Shown here in pieces: positions 18,230 to 26,991 of a stretch of DNA of 54,074 nucleotides. The notes under the pieces are model-generated. The model worked only from the letters and a program-made list of their open reading frames with translations, searched no databases and had not been told where the DNA came from. Origin of the DNA: Nitrospinales bacterium (GTDB taxonomy: Bacteria; Nitrospinota_A; UBA7883; JACRGQ01); assembly GCA_023248495.1 (NCBI GenBank), contig JAHFEK010000013.1:1-54074 (forward strand), in the 5' to 3' direction. Numbering within the stretch: position 1 is the stretch's first letter; every line of letters starts with the position of its first letter. A program made the position numbers and the translations under genes.

Positions 18230-19437
18230 GGATGAAACTCCACAACCGTTCCGGCGGGAAGTTCCCGCGCTTCTTCGGGAATGACGATCAGGCCGTCGCT
18301 GCGGGCGGCGGAAACAAAATCGCCCGACCCCTGATACCCCGGAACGGGAACGACCGACGCGCCGCCATCGACGTAACAGCCGACGCGAAACTCGCGCAGC
18401 GCGTGCTTCTTTCGCGCGGGAAACATCAGCGGCAAGCGGAGCGCGGGCGGAACCGCCACGCCGAATCCGGCCATCTTGCGCAGCGCGGGGAGGACGAACT
18501 CGCGGAACGTGGCGGCGACCGATACCGGATTGCCCGGCAAGCCGAAAACGGCGGTCTTTCCTTTGATGCCGAACCAGATCGGCTTGCCCGGCCTGATGGC
18601 CGACTTATAAAGGTGATTTTGCACGCCGCATTCCGTCAGCACGCCGGGGACGTGGTCGCGCTCCCCCATCGAAACGCCGCCGGTGACGATGAGCACGTCG
18701 TTTTTTTTCATCGCCGCCGCGAGCGCGCGGCGCAAAGCGCGTGGATCGTCTTGTATCACGCCGCAAAAGGTGGTGGCGGCCCACGGAATCTCCGCCAGCC
18801 GCGCCAGCAGGAACCGGCTGTTGGAATCGCGTATCTGGTACGGGGCCGGCTCTTGCGCGGTGTCCACCAACTCGTTGCCCGTCGCTATCACCGCCACGCG
18901 TATCGCGCGGGTGACGGTCACCGACGCCGCGCCGACCGATGCCGCCACCGCCACCCGGCCTGGAGTCAACGGATCGCCGGGCGCGATGAGGCGCGCGCCA
19001 TTTATGCAATCAGCCCCCATGCGGTGAATATGTTGCCACCGCTCCGGGGCTTCGGTGAACAACTCAACGTATTCGCCGCCGGTCTTGCTTTTTTCCACCT
19101 GCTCCACCGCGTCGAATCCCGCGGGAACCGGCGCGCCGGTCATGATCTTGAGGCACTCTCCGGGCCGCGCCTTGCCGCGCCACGCATTCCCGGCCTCCAG
19201 CGTGCCGGCCCGGCGGAAACGGCGCACCCCTTTGGCGAGGTCGGCATAGCGGACGGCGTAGCCATCCATCGCGGAACGGTTGAACGGAGGAAGCGGCCGG
19301 TCGGCCCGGATGGTTTCGCGCAGCACAAAGCCGAAGGCTTTTTCGAGCGGCAGGCGGACGGTGGGAAGCGGCGTCACCGCACGTAAAACGGCGGCCTGCG
19401 CCTTGGCGAACGGCGTGAGCGCCGCGTTTTTTTTCAT
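18217..19437 (-). CDS. moeA: Molybdopterin molybdenumtransferase MoeA
   Basis: The 406-residue MoeA inserts molybdate into adenylylated molybdopterin. Typical motifs are PPFNRSAMDGYAV near the N-terminus, RIMTGAPVP-like KIMTGAPVP, a GNEL strand, IVTGGVSMGERD in the MoCF domain, and GLPGNPVS followed by the C-terminal domain IV. The start follows the family. It overlaps mobBA by 13 bp. Confidence 0.94.
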   Translation of the reverse strand: MKKNAALTPFAKAQAAVLRAVTPLPTVRLPLEKAFGFVLRETIRADRPLPPFNRSAMDGYAVRYADLAKGVRRFRRAGTLEAGNAWRGKARPGECLKIMTGAPVPAGFDAVEQVEKSKTGGEYVELFTEAPERWQHIHRMGADCINGARLIAPGDPLTPGRVAVAASVGAASVTVTRAIRVAVIATGNELVDTAQEPAPYQIRDSNSRFLLARLAEIPWAATTFCGVIQDDPRALRRALAAAMKKNDVLIVTGGVSMGERDHVPGVLTECGVQNHLYKSAIRPGKPIWFGIKGKTAVFGLPGNPVSVAATFREFVLPALRKMAGFGVAVPPALRLPLMFPARKKHALREFRVGCYVDGGASVVPVPGYQGSGDFVSAARSDGLIVIPEEARELPAGTVVEFHPWNF

Positions 19438-19500
19438 ACGGCGATTATAGATGATTATTGGGATTTATTAAGCAGGGAAGAAATAGGAGAAATTTAAGAA

Positions 19501-19530
19501 TACGGAAGCGTGTTTGCAACGCTCCCGTAT
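19501..19530 (-). terminator. Terminator after the 18-codon ORF
   Basis: Read on the minus strand, TACGGGAGCG and CGCTTCCGTA form a 10-bp stem (one G-U pair) with a 9-nt loop. It starts 16 nt after the stop of the small ORF at 19546-19602 and is followed by an AT-rich tract. It could end a discrete short transcript. Confidence 0.6.
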
Positions 19531-19545
19531 TGCCGATTGATGCGA

Positions 19546-19602
19546 TTACTTCTTGGGAGCTTTCGGTCTTTTTTTCTTGCCGTCCTTCACTACTTTTGCC
19601 AT
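19546..19602 (-). CDS. 18-residue lysine-rich peptide
   Basis: ATG at 19600-19602 opens an 18-codon ORF (MAKVVKDGKKKRPKAPKK) ending in TAA. An extended Shine-Dalgarno AAAGGAGGTG lies 6 nt upstream, better than that of most genes in this window. A terminator hairpin follows 16 nt after the stop. Half of the residues are Lys or Arg, so the peptide would be very basic and could bind nucleic acid or the ribosome; no family is recognised. The strong translation signal and independent terminator argue that it is real, but it could instead be a leader or regulatory peptide. Confidence 0.6.
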   Translation of the reverse strand: MAKVVKDGKKKRPKAPKK

Positions 19603-19804
19603 GAACGCACCTCCTTTATTGTCGAATTGTACGGTTAACCATCATTGTTTAGCCCCACGCATGACTATATACCACCGCCGCCATACAAAAAAGCGGGGAA
19701 GATGAAAGGGAGACCCCGAGGCGATGAAAAAAGCGCACTCCAGGGAACGTTTGCGGATGGATGACATTCGCATTAACTCATCTCTCCCGTCCGGAGGTGA
19801 AAAA

Positions 19805-19880
19805 TGGTGCCCGGGGATGGAGTTGAACCAACGGCACGAGGATTTTCAGTCCTCTGCTCTACCACCTGAGCTACCCGGGC
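19805..19880 (-). tRNA. tRNA-Phe(GAA)
   Basis: The minus strand folds as a 76-nt cloverleaf: acceptor GCCCGGG paired with CCCGGGC, D-arm with GGTAGAGC, anticodon stem GAGGA/TCCTC around loop CTGAAAA (anticodon GAA), T-arm with GGTTCAACTCC, and an encoded CCA (19805-19807). It lies between topA and the lysine-rich ORF. Confidence 0.95.
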
Positions 19881-19937
19881 ACTCGAAATGCGGCGATGCT
19901 TTGCAAGGTGCAGATATTAGCATCCCCGCCGGCGTTT

Positions 19938-22295
19938 TTACAAAACTATTTTTTCCACCCCATCATCCCCCGCCGCCGCGGAATCTTCGGCGGATTCCTC
20001 GGTGTCGCGCGGGGCGTTAAAGGGTTTGGTGTAATCGCATTCCTTGACGGGGCACTTGAGCGACTGCTCGCCCCCCTTCTTGCCGCCGAAGACGAGAAAG
20101 GCGCTGTGGCATTTGGGGCAGGGCTCCTTCACCGGTTTTTCCCAACTGACGTAATCGCAATCCGGATAGGCCGAGCAGCCATAGAAGAATCGGCGGGCCT
20201 TGCTGCGGCGCTCCACCAGTTCCCCCTTGCCGCACTTGGGGCACTTGATGCCCATCGTCACCGGCTTGGTGGTTTTGCAGGTGGGATAGTCCTCGCAAGC
20301 GATAAACTTGCCGAACCGCCCGGAGCGCAAGGTCATATCCTTGCCGCAGGCGGGGCATTTGTCGCCGGTCTTTTCTGGTTCGGCGACGGTGAGGCCGTCT
20401 TCCTTCAGCGGTTTGGCGTTGCGGCACGCGGGATAGGCGCTGCACGCCATGAACCGGCCAAAACGGCCGCTTTTTATCACCATCGGCGCGCCGCATTTTT
20501 CGCAAATAACATCGGTCGGCTCGGCCATAACGCGCTGGGGCAGCGCGGCGTCGGCCTTTTCCAGCGCGATGCTGAAGGGGCCGTAAAATTCGCGCAACAG
20601 CTCGATCCAGTCCTTGGTCCCCTCTTCCACCTTGTCGAGGCCGTCTTCCATTTGCGCGGTGAATTGCAGATCGAGGATGGTGGGGAAGTGCTCCAGCAAC
20701 AGCTCGGTTATCATCCGGCCCAGTTCGGTCGGCTTGAGGCGGCGCTCTTCCAGCACCGCGTAATCGCGGCCGCGGATGGTCTCCATGATGGCGGCGTACG
20801 TGCTGGGGCGGCCAATCCCTTTTTCCTCCAGTTCCTTGATGAGCGACGCCTCGGAATAGCGCGGCGGGGGCTGCGTGAAATGCTGGTTCGGGGCGATCTC
20901 GGCCAGTTTCACCGCCTGGCCCTCTTCCACGTGGGGAATTTTGTTCTCTTCTTCCTCGGCGCCCTTCTCCTCCTCGTCATCCTTATAGACCTTGAGGAAA
21001 CCGGCGAACTTGAGCTGCGAGCCGGTGGCGCGCAGGGTGTATCTGCCGGCGGCGGTATCCACCGTGAGGGTGGCGATGATGGCGGGGGTCATCTGGCTGG
21101 CGACAAAGCGTTTCCAGATGAGATCGTACAGACGGTATTCTTCCGAGGTCAGGATTTTTTTCAGCGATTCGGGCGTGCGCGCCACCGAAGTGGGGCGGAT
21201 GGCCTCGTGCGCTTCCTGCGCGGATTTGCGGCTGGCGTAGCTATTCGCCTTTTCGGGCAGATAATCGCCGCCGATCTGTTCTTTTATGTATTGCCGCGCT
21301 TCGGCGATGGCGTCGTCCGATATGCGGGTGGAATCGGTGCGCATATAGGTGATGAGACCGACCGTTTCGCCGTGGCCGACATCCATGCCTTCATACAGCT
21401 TCTGCGCGATGCGCATGGTGCGCCCGGCGTTGAAGCGGTGGCGCTGCGAGGCGGCCTGCTGCAGGGTGCTGGTGATGAACGGCGCGGCGGCGTTGCGGCG
21501 GCGGTCTTTCAGTTCGATGGATGCGATTGTCAGCGGCGCGCGCTTAATCCCATCCACCGCGGCGGCGGCATCCGCCCCGTTATTGATCTCGAATTTTTTG
21601 CCGTCAATCTGATACAGCTTCGCCTCGAAGGTCTCGCCCGCCGTGTTGCCCAACAGGGCCTTGATGGACCAGTATTCCTTCGGGATGAACGCTTCGATTT
21701 CCTTTTCGCGGTCCACGATGATACGCATCGCCACGCTCTGCACGCGCCCGGCGGAAAGGCCGCTGCGCACTTTGGCCCACAGCAGCGGGCTTAATTTATA
21801 GCCCACCAGCCGGTCGAGGGCGCGCCGGGCCTGCTGGGCGCGCACCAGCGATTCGTTTATCTTCAGCGGGTTCTCGATGGCGGCCGTAACCGCCTTCTTG
21901 GTGATTTCGTTGAACATCACGCGGTATATTTTTTCCGGCGCGTTCACCACGTCGAATATGTGCTGCGCGATGGCCTCCCCTTCGCGGTCGGGGTCGGGCG
22001 CCAGATAGATGGTGTCGGCATGTTTGGCGGACGCTTTTAATTCCTTGATGACGGCCGCTTTTCCCTTGATGGTGACGTATTGCAGGGCGAAGTTGTTGTC
22101 CACGTCTATGCCCAGCTTGCTGCGGGGAAGGTCGCGGATGTGGCCGATGCTCGCTTTTACCTCGAAGCCGGAGCCGAGATATTTGCGGATGGTGGAAGCC
22201 TTCGCGGGCGATTCCACGATGACGAGGCTATAGCCCTTCTTTTTCGCCGTCTTCTTCTTGGCGGCGCTTTTTTCCTTTTTCTCTTTTTCAGCCAT
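19938..22295 (-). CDS. topA: DNA topoisomerase I
   Basis: This type IA topoisomerase of about 785 residues relaxes negative supercoils. It begins with a lysine-rich tail, then the Toprim domain (LVIVESPAKASTIRKYLG, and DPDREGEAIAQHI for metal binding). The transesterase core carries the catalytic Tyr in ITYMRTDSTR. The C-terminal region has several Cys4 zinc ribbons (CEKCGAP, CPACGKD, CPKCGKG, CPKCHSA and a shortened final CPVKEC). An upstream ATG 11 codons earlier is possible; the internal ATG at 22293-22295 is preferred because the Lys-rich region starts there. It is divergent from the phoX-like gene. Confidence 0.95.
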   Translation of the reverse strand: MAEKEKKEKSAAKKKTAKKKGYSLVIVESPAKASTIRKYLGSGFEVKASIGHIRDLPRSKLGIDVDNNFALQYVTIKGKAAVIKELKASAKHADTIYLAPDPDREGEAIAQHIFDVVNAPEKIYRVMFNEITKKAVTAAIENPLKINESLVRAQQARRALDRLVGYKLSPLLWAKVRSGLSAGRVQSVAMRIIVDREKEIEAFIPKEYWSIKALLGNTAGETFEAKLYQIDGKKFEINNGADAAAAVDGIKRAPLTIASIELKDRRRNAAAPFITSTLQQAASQRHRFNAGRTMRIAQKLYEGMDVGHGETVGLITYMRTDSTRISDDAIAEARQYIKEQIGGDYLPEKANSYASRKSAQEAHEAIRPTSVARTPESLKKILTSEEYRLYDLIWKRFVASQMTPAIIATLTVDTAAGRYTLRATGSQLKFAGFLKVYKDDEEEKGAEEEENKIPHVEEGQAVKLAEIAPNQHFTQPPPRYSEASLIKELEEKGIGRPSTYAAIMETIRGRDYAVLEERRLKPTELGRMITELLLEHFPTILDLQFTAQMEDGLDKVEEGTKDWIELLREFYGPFSIALEKADAALPQRVMAEPTDVICEKCGAPMVIKSGRFGRFMACSAYPACRNAKPLKEDGLTVAEPEKTGDKCPACGKDMTLRSGRFGKFIACEDYPTCKTTKPVTMGIKCPKCGKGELVERRSKARRFFYGCSAYPDCDYVSWEKPVKEPCPKCHSAFLVFGGKKGGEQSLKCPVKECDYTKPFNAPRDTEESAEDSAAAGDDGVEKIVL

Positions 22296-22460
22296 ACCGG
22301 AACCTGTATAAGAAACTTCATTGCACATTGCAAGGTATATTTTCCCGCCTTTCCCGCGGGACGGAGGAATGTCCGCCCCGGAAATGAGGTAGTATTAAGC
22401 TGTTTGGCTCACTGTTTATGCATGTGAAACGCGAACAAGCCAGAGGGTTAAAAAAGGGTG

Positions 22461-24395
22461 ATGAAGCATCGAATTATTTTCGCGGCGCTGCTGGCGTTTA
22501 CCGCGTTCACCGCCCTCCCGCGCCCCGGCCGCGCCGAAAAAGAAACGCCCCCGCCGCTGTCCTTCGAACCGCTGCCGATGCCCGCCACCGACGCCGAAAA
22601 AAGCGCCATCCGCATCACGCCCAAGGCCGTCACATACTGCTGCGGCGGCAGGCGGGTGGAATACCCCTTGGAATACCGCGTGCTCCTGCGCAGCGGCATG
22701 GCGGATAATAACGGGCACATCGCCGGCCTCATCACCGGCGCGGACGGCACGCCGGTAAAACAGGCGGACGGATCCCCCCGGATCAGCAACAGCCCGGACG
22801 CCAACGGCCTGATTACGGCGGGCGGCAACTATTACCTGTTCACCCATTTCCAAAACGCGCCGGGAGCCGTCTACCTCGCCGCTTTGGACGCGGACAAAGG
22901 CGGGAACCTCGCCGTGAAAGAATTCGCGCCCCTCGATTTCGGCGGCGTGGGGGGAACGGGGGGAACCGGCCCCGGAAACAACACCCCATGGGGCAGTCAT
23001 CTGGCTTCGGAAGATAATTACTGGATGGACGCCTACTGGTTCACCCCCGGCGCCGCGCCATACAGCTTCCAGCATTTTGAACGCTGCGCCAAAACGGAAA
23101 CCGGCGCGTTGACCGGCGGCTTCAAGCGGGCGGCGGATGAAGCGGATTTTTCGTGGTGGTGCGCCGGCGTGGAATCGGTGCGCGGCGGCGGCCCGGACAA
23201 TCCGGCCGTATTCAGCCCGTACCGCTATGGCTTCAATATCGAGCTGGCGGTGGACCGCAACGGCGCTCCTTCCATTAAAGACGGCGTAAAACGTTTTGCG
23301 ATGGGGCGCTTGGCCCCTGGGGCGGCGCTGGCAATGCCGGACCGCCGCACCGTTTACCTCACCGGTGGCGGGGCCTATTCCGGCTTTTTCATGTTCATCG
23401 CCGACGACCGGAGCGACCTCTCATCCGGCACGCTTTACATCGCCAAGTGGCGGCAACAGGTGCATGGGGCCGACATCAAATGGGTGCCGCTGGGACACGG
23501 CGCCGACAAGGAAATCGGGGCGATACTCGATCTTCAGCCCGATTTTTCCGACATCTTCGACGTGGGCGATCCGCTGGTATGCCCAGCCGGTTACCGCATC
23601 ATCAAGGCGGGGCCGGGCGGGGTCAATTGCCTCCGGTTGCGCGATGGCAAAAACGGCGGCGCAATCTCCCCCAAATTCGGCACGCGGATAAATCCGCTCA
23701 CGGCGGCGGCGTTTCTGGAGCCGCTGCGGTATGGCGCTCTGTTGGGCGGCACCACCGAATGGAATAACGCCAAAGGGCTGGCCTACGCCGAAGATCACCG
23801 CGCGCTGTTCATGGCGGTGGGCAGCATCAACGCCTCGATGCTCAACAACCTCGATCCGGTCAATGACATCCGTATGCCGAAAAACATCTGCGGCGCGGTG
23901 CTGCGTTTCAATCTGGGAGAGGCGCATGATACGGTGGGAAACAAAATCAAAAGCCGGTTCGCCGCCACGTGGACGGGGCAGGAGGCGTCGGGCGTGCCGC
24001 TTTCACCCGGCCTGCCGTATGCCGATGAGAACGCCTGCCATCCCGATTTCATCGCCGGCCCGGCCAATGTGCGGTACATAGACCACAACATCCTGTTAAT
24101 AGGCGAGGATGGCGAATTGCATTTCAACAACTACGCATGGGCGTATGACGTGAAACGCAAAACGCTCACCCGCATCGCCAGCGCGCCGGCGGGGGCCGGT
24201 ATCGCCGGGGATTTCGCGCCGCTGGATTCGTTAGCCCGGTTGTACATCTTCATGAACGTGGCGCACCCCTTGAAGGGCGCGGCGCTGAACGCCGAGGGAA
24301 AACAGGTAAACGGCCCGCTGCTGAACAACGCCACCGATCAGCAGCGTAAAGGCTACGTCGGCTACCTCTCCGGCCTCCCCGGCCTGGGGCGGTAA
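22461..24395 (+). CDS. PhoX/DUF839-family secreted protein
   Basis: The 644-residue protein has a signal peptide (residues 1-25, hydrophobic FAALLAFTAFTALP, cleavage near GRA). A beta-propeller-like body carries PhoX/DUF839 signatures: NNTPWGSHLASEDNYW (metal-binding Glu), GGGAYSGFFMFIADD, KGLAYAEDH and a late GEDG segment. PhoX enzymes are Ca/Fe phosphomonoesterases exported to the periplasm; many DUF839 proteins have unknown substrates, so alkaline phosphatase activity is only possible. A GTG lies one codon upstream; ATG is used. Its last 50 bp are duplicated after hicA. Confidence 0.85.
   Translation: MKHRIIFAALLAFTAFTALPRPGRAEKETPPPLSFEPLPMPATDAEKSAIRITPKAVTYCCGGRRVEYPLEYRVLLRSGMADNNGHIAGLITGADGTPVKQADGSPRISNSPDANGLITAGGNYYLFTHFQNAPGAVYLAALDADKGGNLAVKEFAPLDFGGVGGTGGTGPGNNTPWGSHLASEDNYWMDAYWFTPGAAPYSFQHFERCAKTETGALTGGFKRAADEADFSWWCAGVESVRGGGPDNPAVFSPYRYGFNIELAVDRNGAPSIKDGVKRFAMGRLAPGAALAMPDRRTVYLTGGGAYSGFFMFIADDRSDLSSGTLYIAKWRQQVHGADIKWVPLGHGADKEIGAILDLQPDFSDIFDVGDPLVCPAGYRIIKAGPGGVNCLRLRDGKNGGAISPKFGTRINPLTAAAFLEPLRYGALLGGTTEWNNAKGLAYAEDHRALFMAVGSINASMLNNLDPVNDIRMPKNICGAVLRFNLGEAHDTVGNKIKSRFAATWTGQEASGVPLSPGLPYADENACHPDFIAGPANVRYIDHNILLIGEDGELHFNNYAWAYDVKRKTLTRIASAPAGAGIAGDFAPLDSLARLYIFMNVAHPLKGAALNAEGKQVNGPLLNNATDQQRKGYVGYLSGLPGLGR
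24344..24393 (+). repeat. 50-bp direct repeat, copy 1 (inside the phoX-like gene)
   Basis: This is the 3' end of the DUF839 gene, encoding KGYVGYLSGLPGLGR. It matches 24864-24913 at 49 of 50 positions; the only difference is a G to A change near the end. Confidence 0.9.
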
Positions 24396-24433
24396 AGGCG
24401 TGTTATCATTGTGAATACCAACAAGGAGGATTC

Positions 24434-24655
24434 ATGAAACGTCAGCTTACCGCGATCATCGAACGCGAAGGGAATGGGTATGTGGCTTTGTGCCCGGAGC
24501 TGGATATAGCCAGCCAAGGGGATTCCGTCGAGGGGGCCAAAGCCAACCTGCAGGAGGCTGTGGAGCTTTTCTTTGAGACCGCCAGTCCCACCGAGATAAA
24601 AGACCGGCTCCACGATGAAGTGTTCATAACCCGCCTTGAGGTATCTGTTGGATAA
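24434..24655 (+). CDS. hicB: HicB-type antitoxin
   Basis: The 73-residue protein has the partial RNase-H-like fold of HicB: KRQLTAIIEREGNGYVALCPELDIASQGDS followed by an amphipathic helix that reads EGAKANLQEAVELFFE. It would neutralise HicA; this short version lacks a C-terminal DNA-binding domain, so autoregulation may need other parts. A strong AAGGAGG lies 7 nt before the ATG. It overlaps the hicA start. The order is antitoxin first. Confidence 0.88.
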   Translation: MKRQLTAIIEREGNGYVALCPELDIASQGDSVEGAKANLQEAVELFFETASPTEIKDRLHDEVFITRLEVSVG

Positions 24656-24869
24656 ACCGCGCCGGTTTTCCGGACGTGAGCTGTGCGCCCTGCTAAAGAG
24701 CCATGGTTTTTTGGAGGTGCGTCAGCGCGGCAGTCATATCATCATGCAAAAACAGATGGGTGAATCAACCATCACCGTGCCGGTGCCCAACCACAAAGAA
24801 ATCCGTATCGGGACGCTGAAATCCATTATCCGTCAATCAAAAATCCCCCATGAGCATTTCGAAGCGTAA
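24648..24869 (+). CDS. hicA: HicA-type mRNA interferase toxin
   Basis: The 73-residue protein shows the HicA double-stranded-RNA-binding-like fold: SGRELCALLKSHGF, the catalytic His in RQRGSHIIM, VPVPNHKEIRIGTLKSIIRQ. It would cleave mRNA when free of HicB. The start is a TTG at 24648-24650 with GAGG 7 nt upstream, overlapping hicB by 8 bp; another TTG at 24636 is possible. The stop codon lies inside the second copy of the 50-bp repeat. Confidence 0.85.
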   Translation: MDKPRRFSGRELCALLKSHGFLEVRQRGSHIIMQKQMGESTITVPVPNHKEIRIGTLKSIIRQSKIPHEHFEA

Positions 24870-24913
24870 AGGCTACGTCGGCTACCTCTCCGGCCTCCCC
24901 GGCCTAGGGCGGT
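24864..24913 (+). repeat. 50-bp direct repeat, copy 2 (after hicA)
   Basis: A near-exact copy of 24344-24393 lies 520 bp away and begins in the last codons of hicA. It can still be read as the PhoX-like C-terminus followed by TGA. The two copies bracket hicBA. Confidence 0.9.
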
Positions 24914-24963
24914 GAATGAATAATTTGTCATGCCCGCGAAGGCGGACATCCAGTCTTTTTCAT

Positions 24964-25042
24964 GGTGGGTATACATTTTAATGTGTACGTTGGCGCGAAG
25001 CGCCAAGAAAGAGGGAGTCATTGCCTTCGGCATGATGTACCA
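24964..25042. repeat. Hairpin-array repeat C
   Basis: It begins with GGTGGGTA like the array at 53826 and contains three hairpins: around TACATTTTAATGTGTA, TTGGCGC/GCGCCAA (24990-25006) and TCATTGCC/GGCATGA (25018-25035). The matching TACCCACC end is missing. The sequence just before it (24927-24955) is itself a hairpin of the GCCCGCGAAGGCGG type. It lies between hicA and the left island border. Confidence 0.65.
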
Positions 25043-25056
25043 AGAAGATTTTGAAA

Positions 25057-25086
25057 ATTGGTGCGCCCGACTGGATTTGAACCAGT
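25057..25086 (-). repeat. Left attachment site (tRNA-Arg 3' fragment)
   Basis: This stretch contains the CCA end, the acceptor 3' strand and the T-arm of tRNA-Arg, identical to 49563-49592. Homology ends right after the T-arm, as expected for a core att site created by integration. Confidence 0.9.
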
Positions 25087-25112
25087 CAAGCACACTTTAA
25101 ACGAATTATAAA

Positions 25113-26384
25113 TCAAATAGTTGCGTTGCGTTTTTTGCCTTTGGTAACGGTTTGGTAACGACGACCAAGAATGCCGGCGTATCGGCTGGCCGTTATTTGA
25201 GCATAATGCCGCTTCAAAATTTCGGGGGAGTTCCCCAACATGTCACTAATGATTTTGGTGTCGATGCCGTTATTGATAAGGCGCGTGGCGACGGTCTTCC
25301 GCATCCCCTCGGTGATGGAAACATACCGCACACCCGACTTCTTGATCCCTTGCTCCCATTGATAACGGAGTTCTTCTTCCGTGTAATAGTTTCCGGTGAC
25401 AGAGTTGGAAAAGACATACCCGGCGATCCTGTTCTTCGCGGCCGACACGATAATCGGCTCGATCTCGTCGTCAATGGGGAGTGGACGCCCACGCTTCGTC
25501 TTGGTGGTGGACAGTTCACCGGAGTTGTTGAACGCGCTCTGTATAAGAATGACCCCCGCTTTCAGGTCTACATCCTGCACCCTGAGAGCGCGGGCCTCGG
25601 ACGGTCTGCAACCGCACCACGCCATGAACTCAAATATGGGTGAATGAGCGGCTGGAATGGCGTCAATCACTTTCCGTTGCTCTTCATCCGTGTAGAACTT
25701 GATGTGCCCTTCCGGAATATGCGGAGCCAACGGCAGAGTCGGAACATGAGGAATGTACTCCAACCGATGCGCCCAACGCATGAACGCGCCGATGTTCGCC
25801 AAATGGTTCTTTACACTTTTGGGCTTCCACGATACGGCTATCCAGTCGCCGTTTTCATCCTTTATTCTCTTTTTCGGCAGTTTGTTAAAGTGCGCTTGCA
25901 GGTGGAAAGCGCGAATGTCCCGCACATCTTCAACGTGGCTTTCATCGAGATAGGCGGTGAAATAGCCGAGGTCTCGGCGTATATCCACAAGTTGCATTTT
26001 GCCAAGCCGCCCATGCTCAATATCTTTTATCCTGGATTCAATATAAGCCGCCGTTACATTCGGAATGGAAAAGCGGTTTTTATGGATTGGTTTGTATCTG
26101 GTGGGATCATGTTTATGCGCCTGGATTTCATTGTCGACAGCGACAAGGATCTTAACTGCGCGCTCATAGGCTTCGGTCTTGTTGCCGTAATCTGTGAATG
26201 ATTTGCCTGACAAATCCGAGCAGATGTAGTGACGAAGGCCGCCGAAGTCGTACCAGACGGTGAACTCGCGCTGGACAAAAGAGCCGTCAGCCGCCTTCTT
26301 GCACCTTTTTAAGCTAACGCCACCCCGCATAATGGCCAAGTTTACCACCACGTTCCCAGGGGTGCAAGCGCGGGAGGTTCGCAT
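25113..26384 (-). CDS. int: Tyrosine recombinase, island integrase
   Basis: The 423-residue protein has an N-terminal arm-binding region (about 1-110), a SAM-like core-binding domain (about 110-235) and a catalytic domain. Visible catalytic elements are the first Arg in CGCRPSEARAL, the second Arg in EGMRKTVATRL and the C-terminal Tyr in KRHYAQI. The usual box II His (HxxR) is Glu (EGMR) and the LGH His is Asn (LGNS), an atypical set. It sits 26 bp from the left att site, the standard position for a tRNA-targeting integrase. The long N-terminal extension could be shorter, with an internal ATG at 26328-26330. Confidence 0.88.
   Translation of the reverse strand: MRTSRACTPGNVVVNLAIMRGGVSLKRCKKAADGSFVQREFTVWYDFGGLRHYICSDLSGKSFTDYGNKTEAYERAVKILVAVDNEIQAHKHDPTRYKPIHKNRFSIPNVTAAYIESRIKDIEHGRLGKMQLVDIRRDLGYFTAYLDESHVEDVRDIRAFHLQAHFNKLPKKRIKDENGDWIAVSWKPKSVKNHLANIGAFMRWAHRLEYIPHVPTLPLAPHIPEGHIKFYTDEEQRKVIDAIPAAHSPIFEFMAWCGCRPSEARALRVQDVDLKAGVILIQSAFNNSGELSTTKTKRGRPLPIDDEIEPIIVSAAKNRIAGYVFSNSVTGNYYTEEELRYQWEQGIKKSGVRYVSITEGMRKTVATRLINNGIDTKIISDMLGNSPEILKRHYAQITASRYAGILGRRYQTVTKGKKRNATI
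25143..25160 (+). promoter_or_regulatory. Candidate integrase arm-type repeats, left
   Basis: GGTAACGGTTTGGTAACG is a direct duplication of GGTAACG with 11-bp spacing, 56 bp inside the left att site and within the last codons of the integrase gene. Nearly the same sequence in the same orientation lies 48 bp inside the right att site (49497-49514). Confidence 0.5.
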
Positions 26385-26855
26385 TTACCGCGCCTCTATC
26401 CCGAATAAAGGGACAATCAAGGTTCCGGCCAACGTGGTGCTTGGCATTGCGGTCAGTATCGGGAAAATGAATTCGGCGGTTCTCAAAAAGTTTGCCATCC
26501 CGCGTTTACCGACCATACCGGTTAAATATCGAAGGTAAGAGTTAAGGATGTCCCCTTCTCGCGGATATTGGACGGGCATTACCGGGACAAAATCCGTGCA
26601 AAAGGCGGCAACTGCATACGTAGGTTTAAGACAGTGCCACTTTCTGATATCGGCGCGACTACACCCCATTTCGGGTGCCACGGCGGAAAGGAGGTTTTCG
26701 CAAGTGAACCTTTGTTCCAGGAATTCGCGTATTCGTCTCTGCGCGAAGTCCCACCTCAAATCGGGCGGCTCTGTGCAGACTTGGCCAGCTTTCTTAGCGG
26801 CGTCTTGTAAAGCAGGGCGCTTTACGTTCAGGTTTCTGGTTTTTACTCCACTCAT
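26385..26855 (-). CDS. Hypothetical protein upstream of the integrase
   Basis: This open frame of 156 codons ends directly against the integrase ATG (TAA then ATG with no gap). The N-terminal half is basic and rich in Arg/Lys; nothing recognisable is seen. No ribosome binding site precedes the ATG. An inverted repeat CCCAATT/AATTGGG just upstream (about 26861-26878) could be an operator. It may be a small accessory DNA-binding protein or a chance frame. Confidence 0.35.
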   Translation of the reverse strand: MSGVKTRNLNVKRPALQDAAKKAGQVCTEPPDLRWDFAQRRIREFLEQRFTCENLLSAVAPEMGCSRADIRKWHCLKPTYAVAAFCTDFVPVMPVQYPREGDILNSYLRYLTGMVGKRGMANFLRTAEFIFPILTAMPSTTLAGTLIVPLFGIEAR

Positions 26856-26991
26856 GGCCGCCCAATTCTCAAATTGGGAAATATTCTGGCCACGCTGAAA
26901 GGAAAAAGTACGACCGTAATTCCCACTTTGACACCCCGGTTAAATTGTTTAATAAAGTTGCGTGTTGTCAGGTTTTAGGTAAACTTTTTTC

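Noticed and set aside
19896-21794. 632-codon open frame on the plus strand across topA
   Set aside because: It is antisense to well-conserved topA codons, has no ribosome binding site and no family likeness; it is a GC-rich shadow frame.
22416-23075. 219-codon minus-strand frame under the phoX-like gene
   Set aside because: It is antisense to a clear signal peptide and PhoX signatures; low-complexity Arg/Gly/Ala content is typical of shadow frames.
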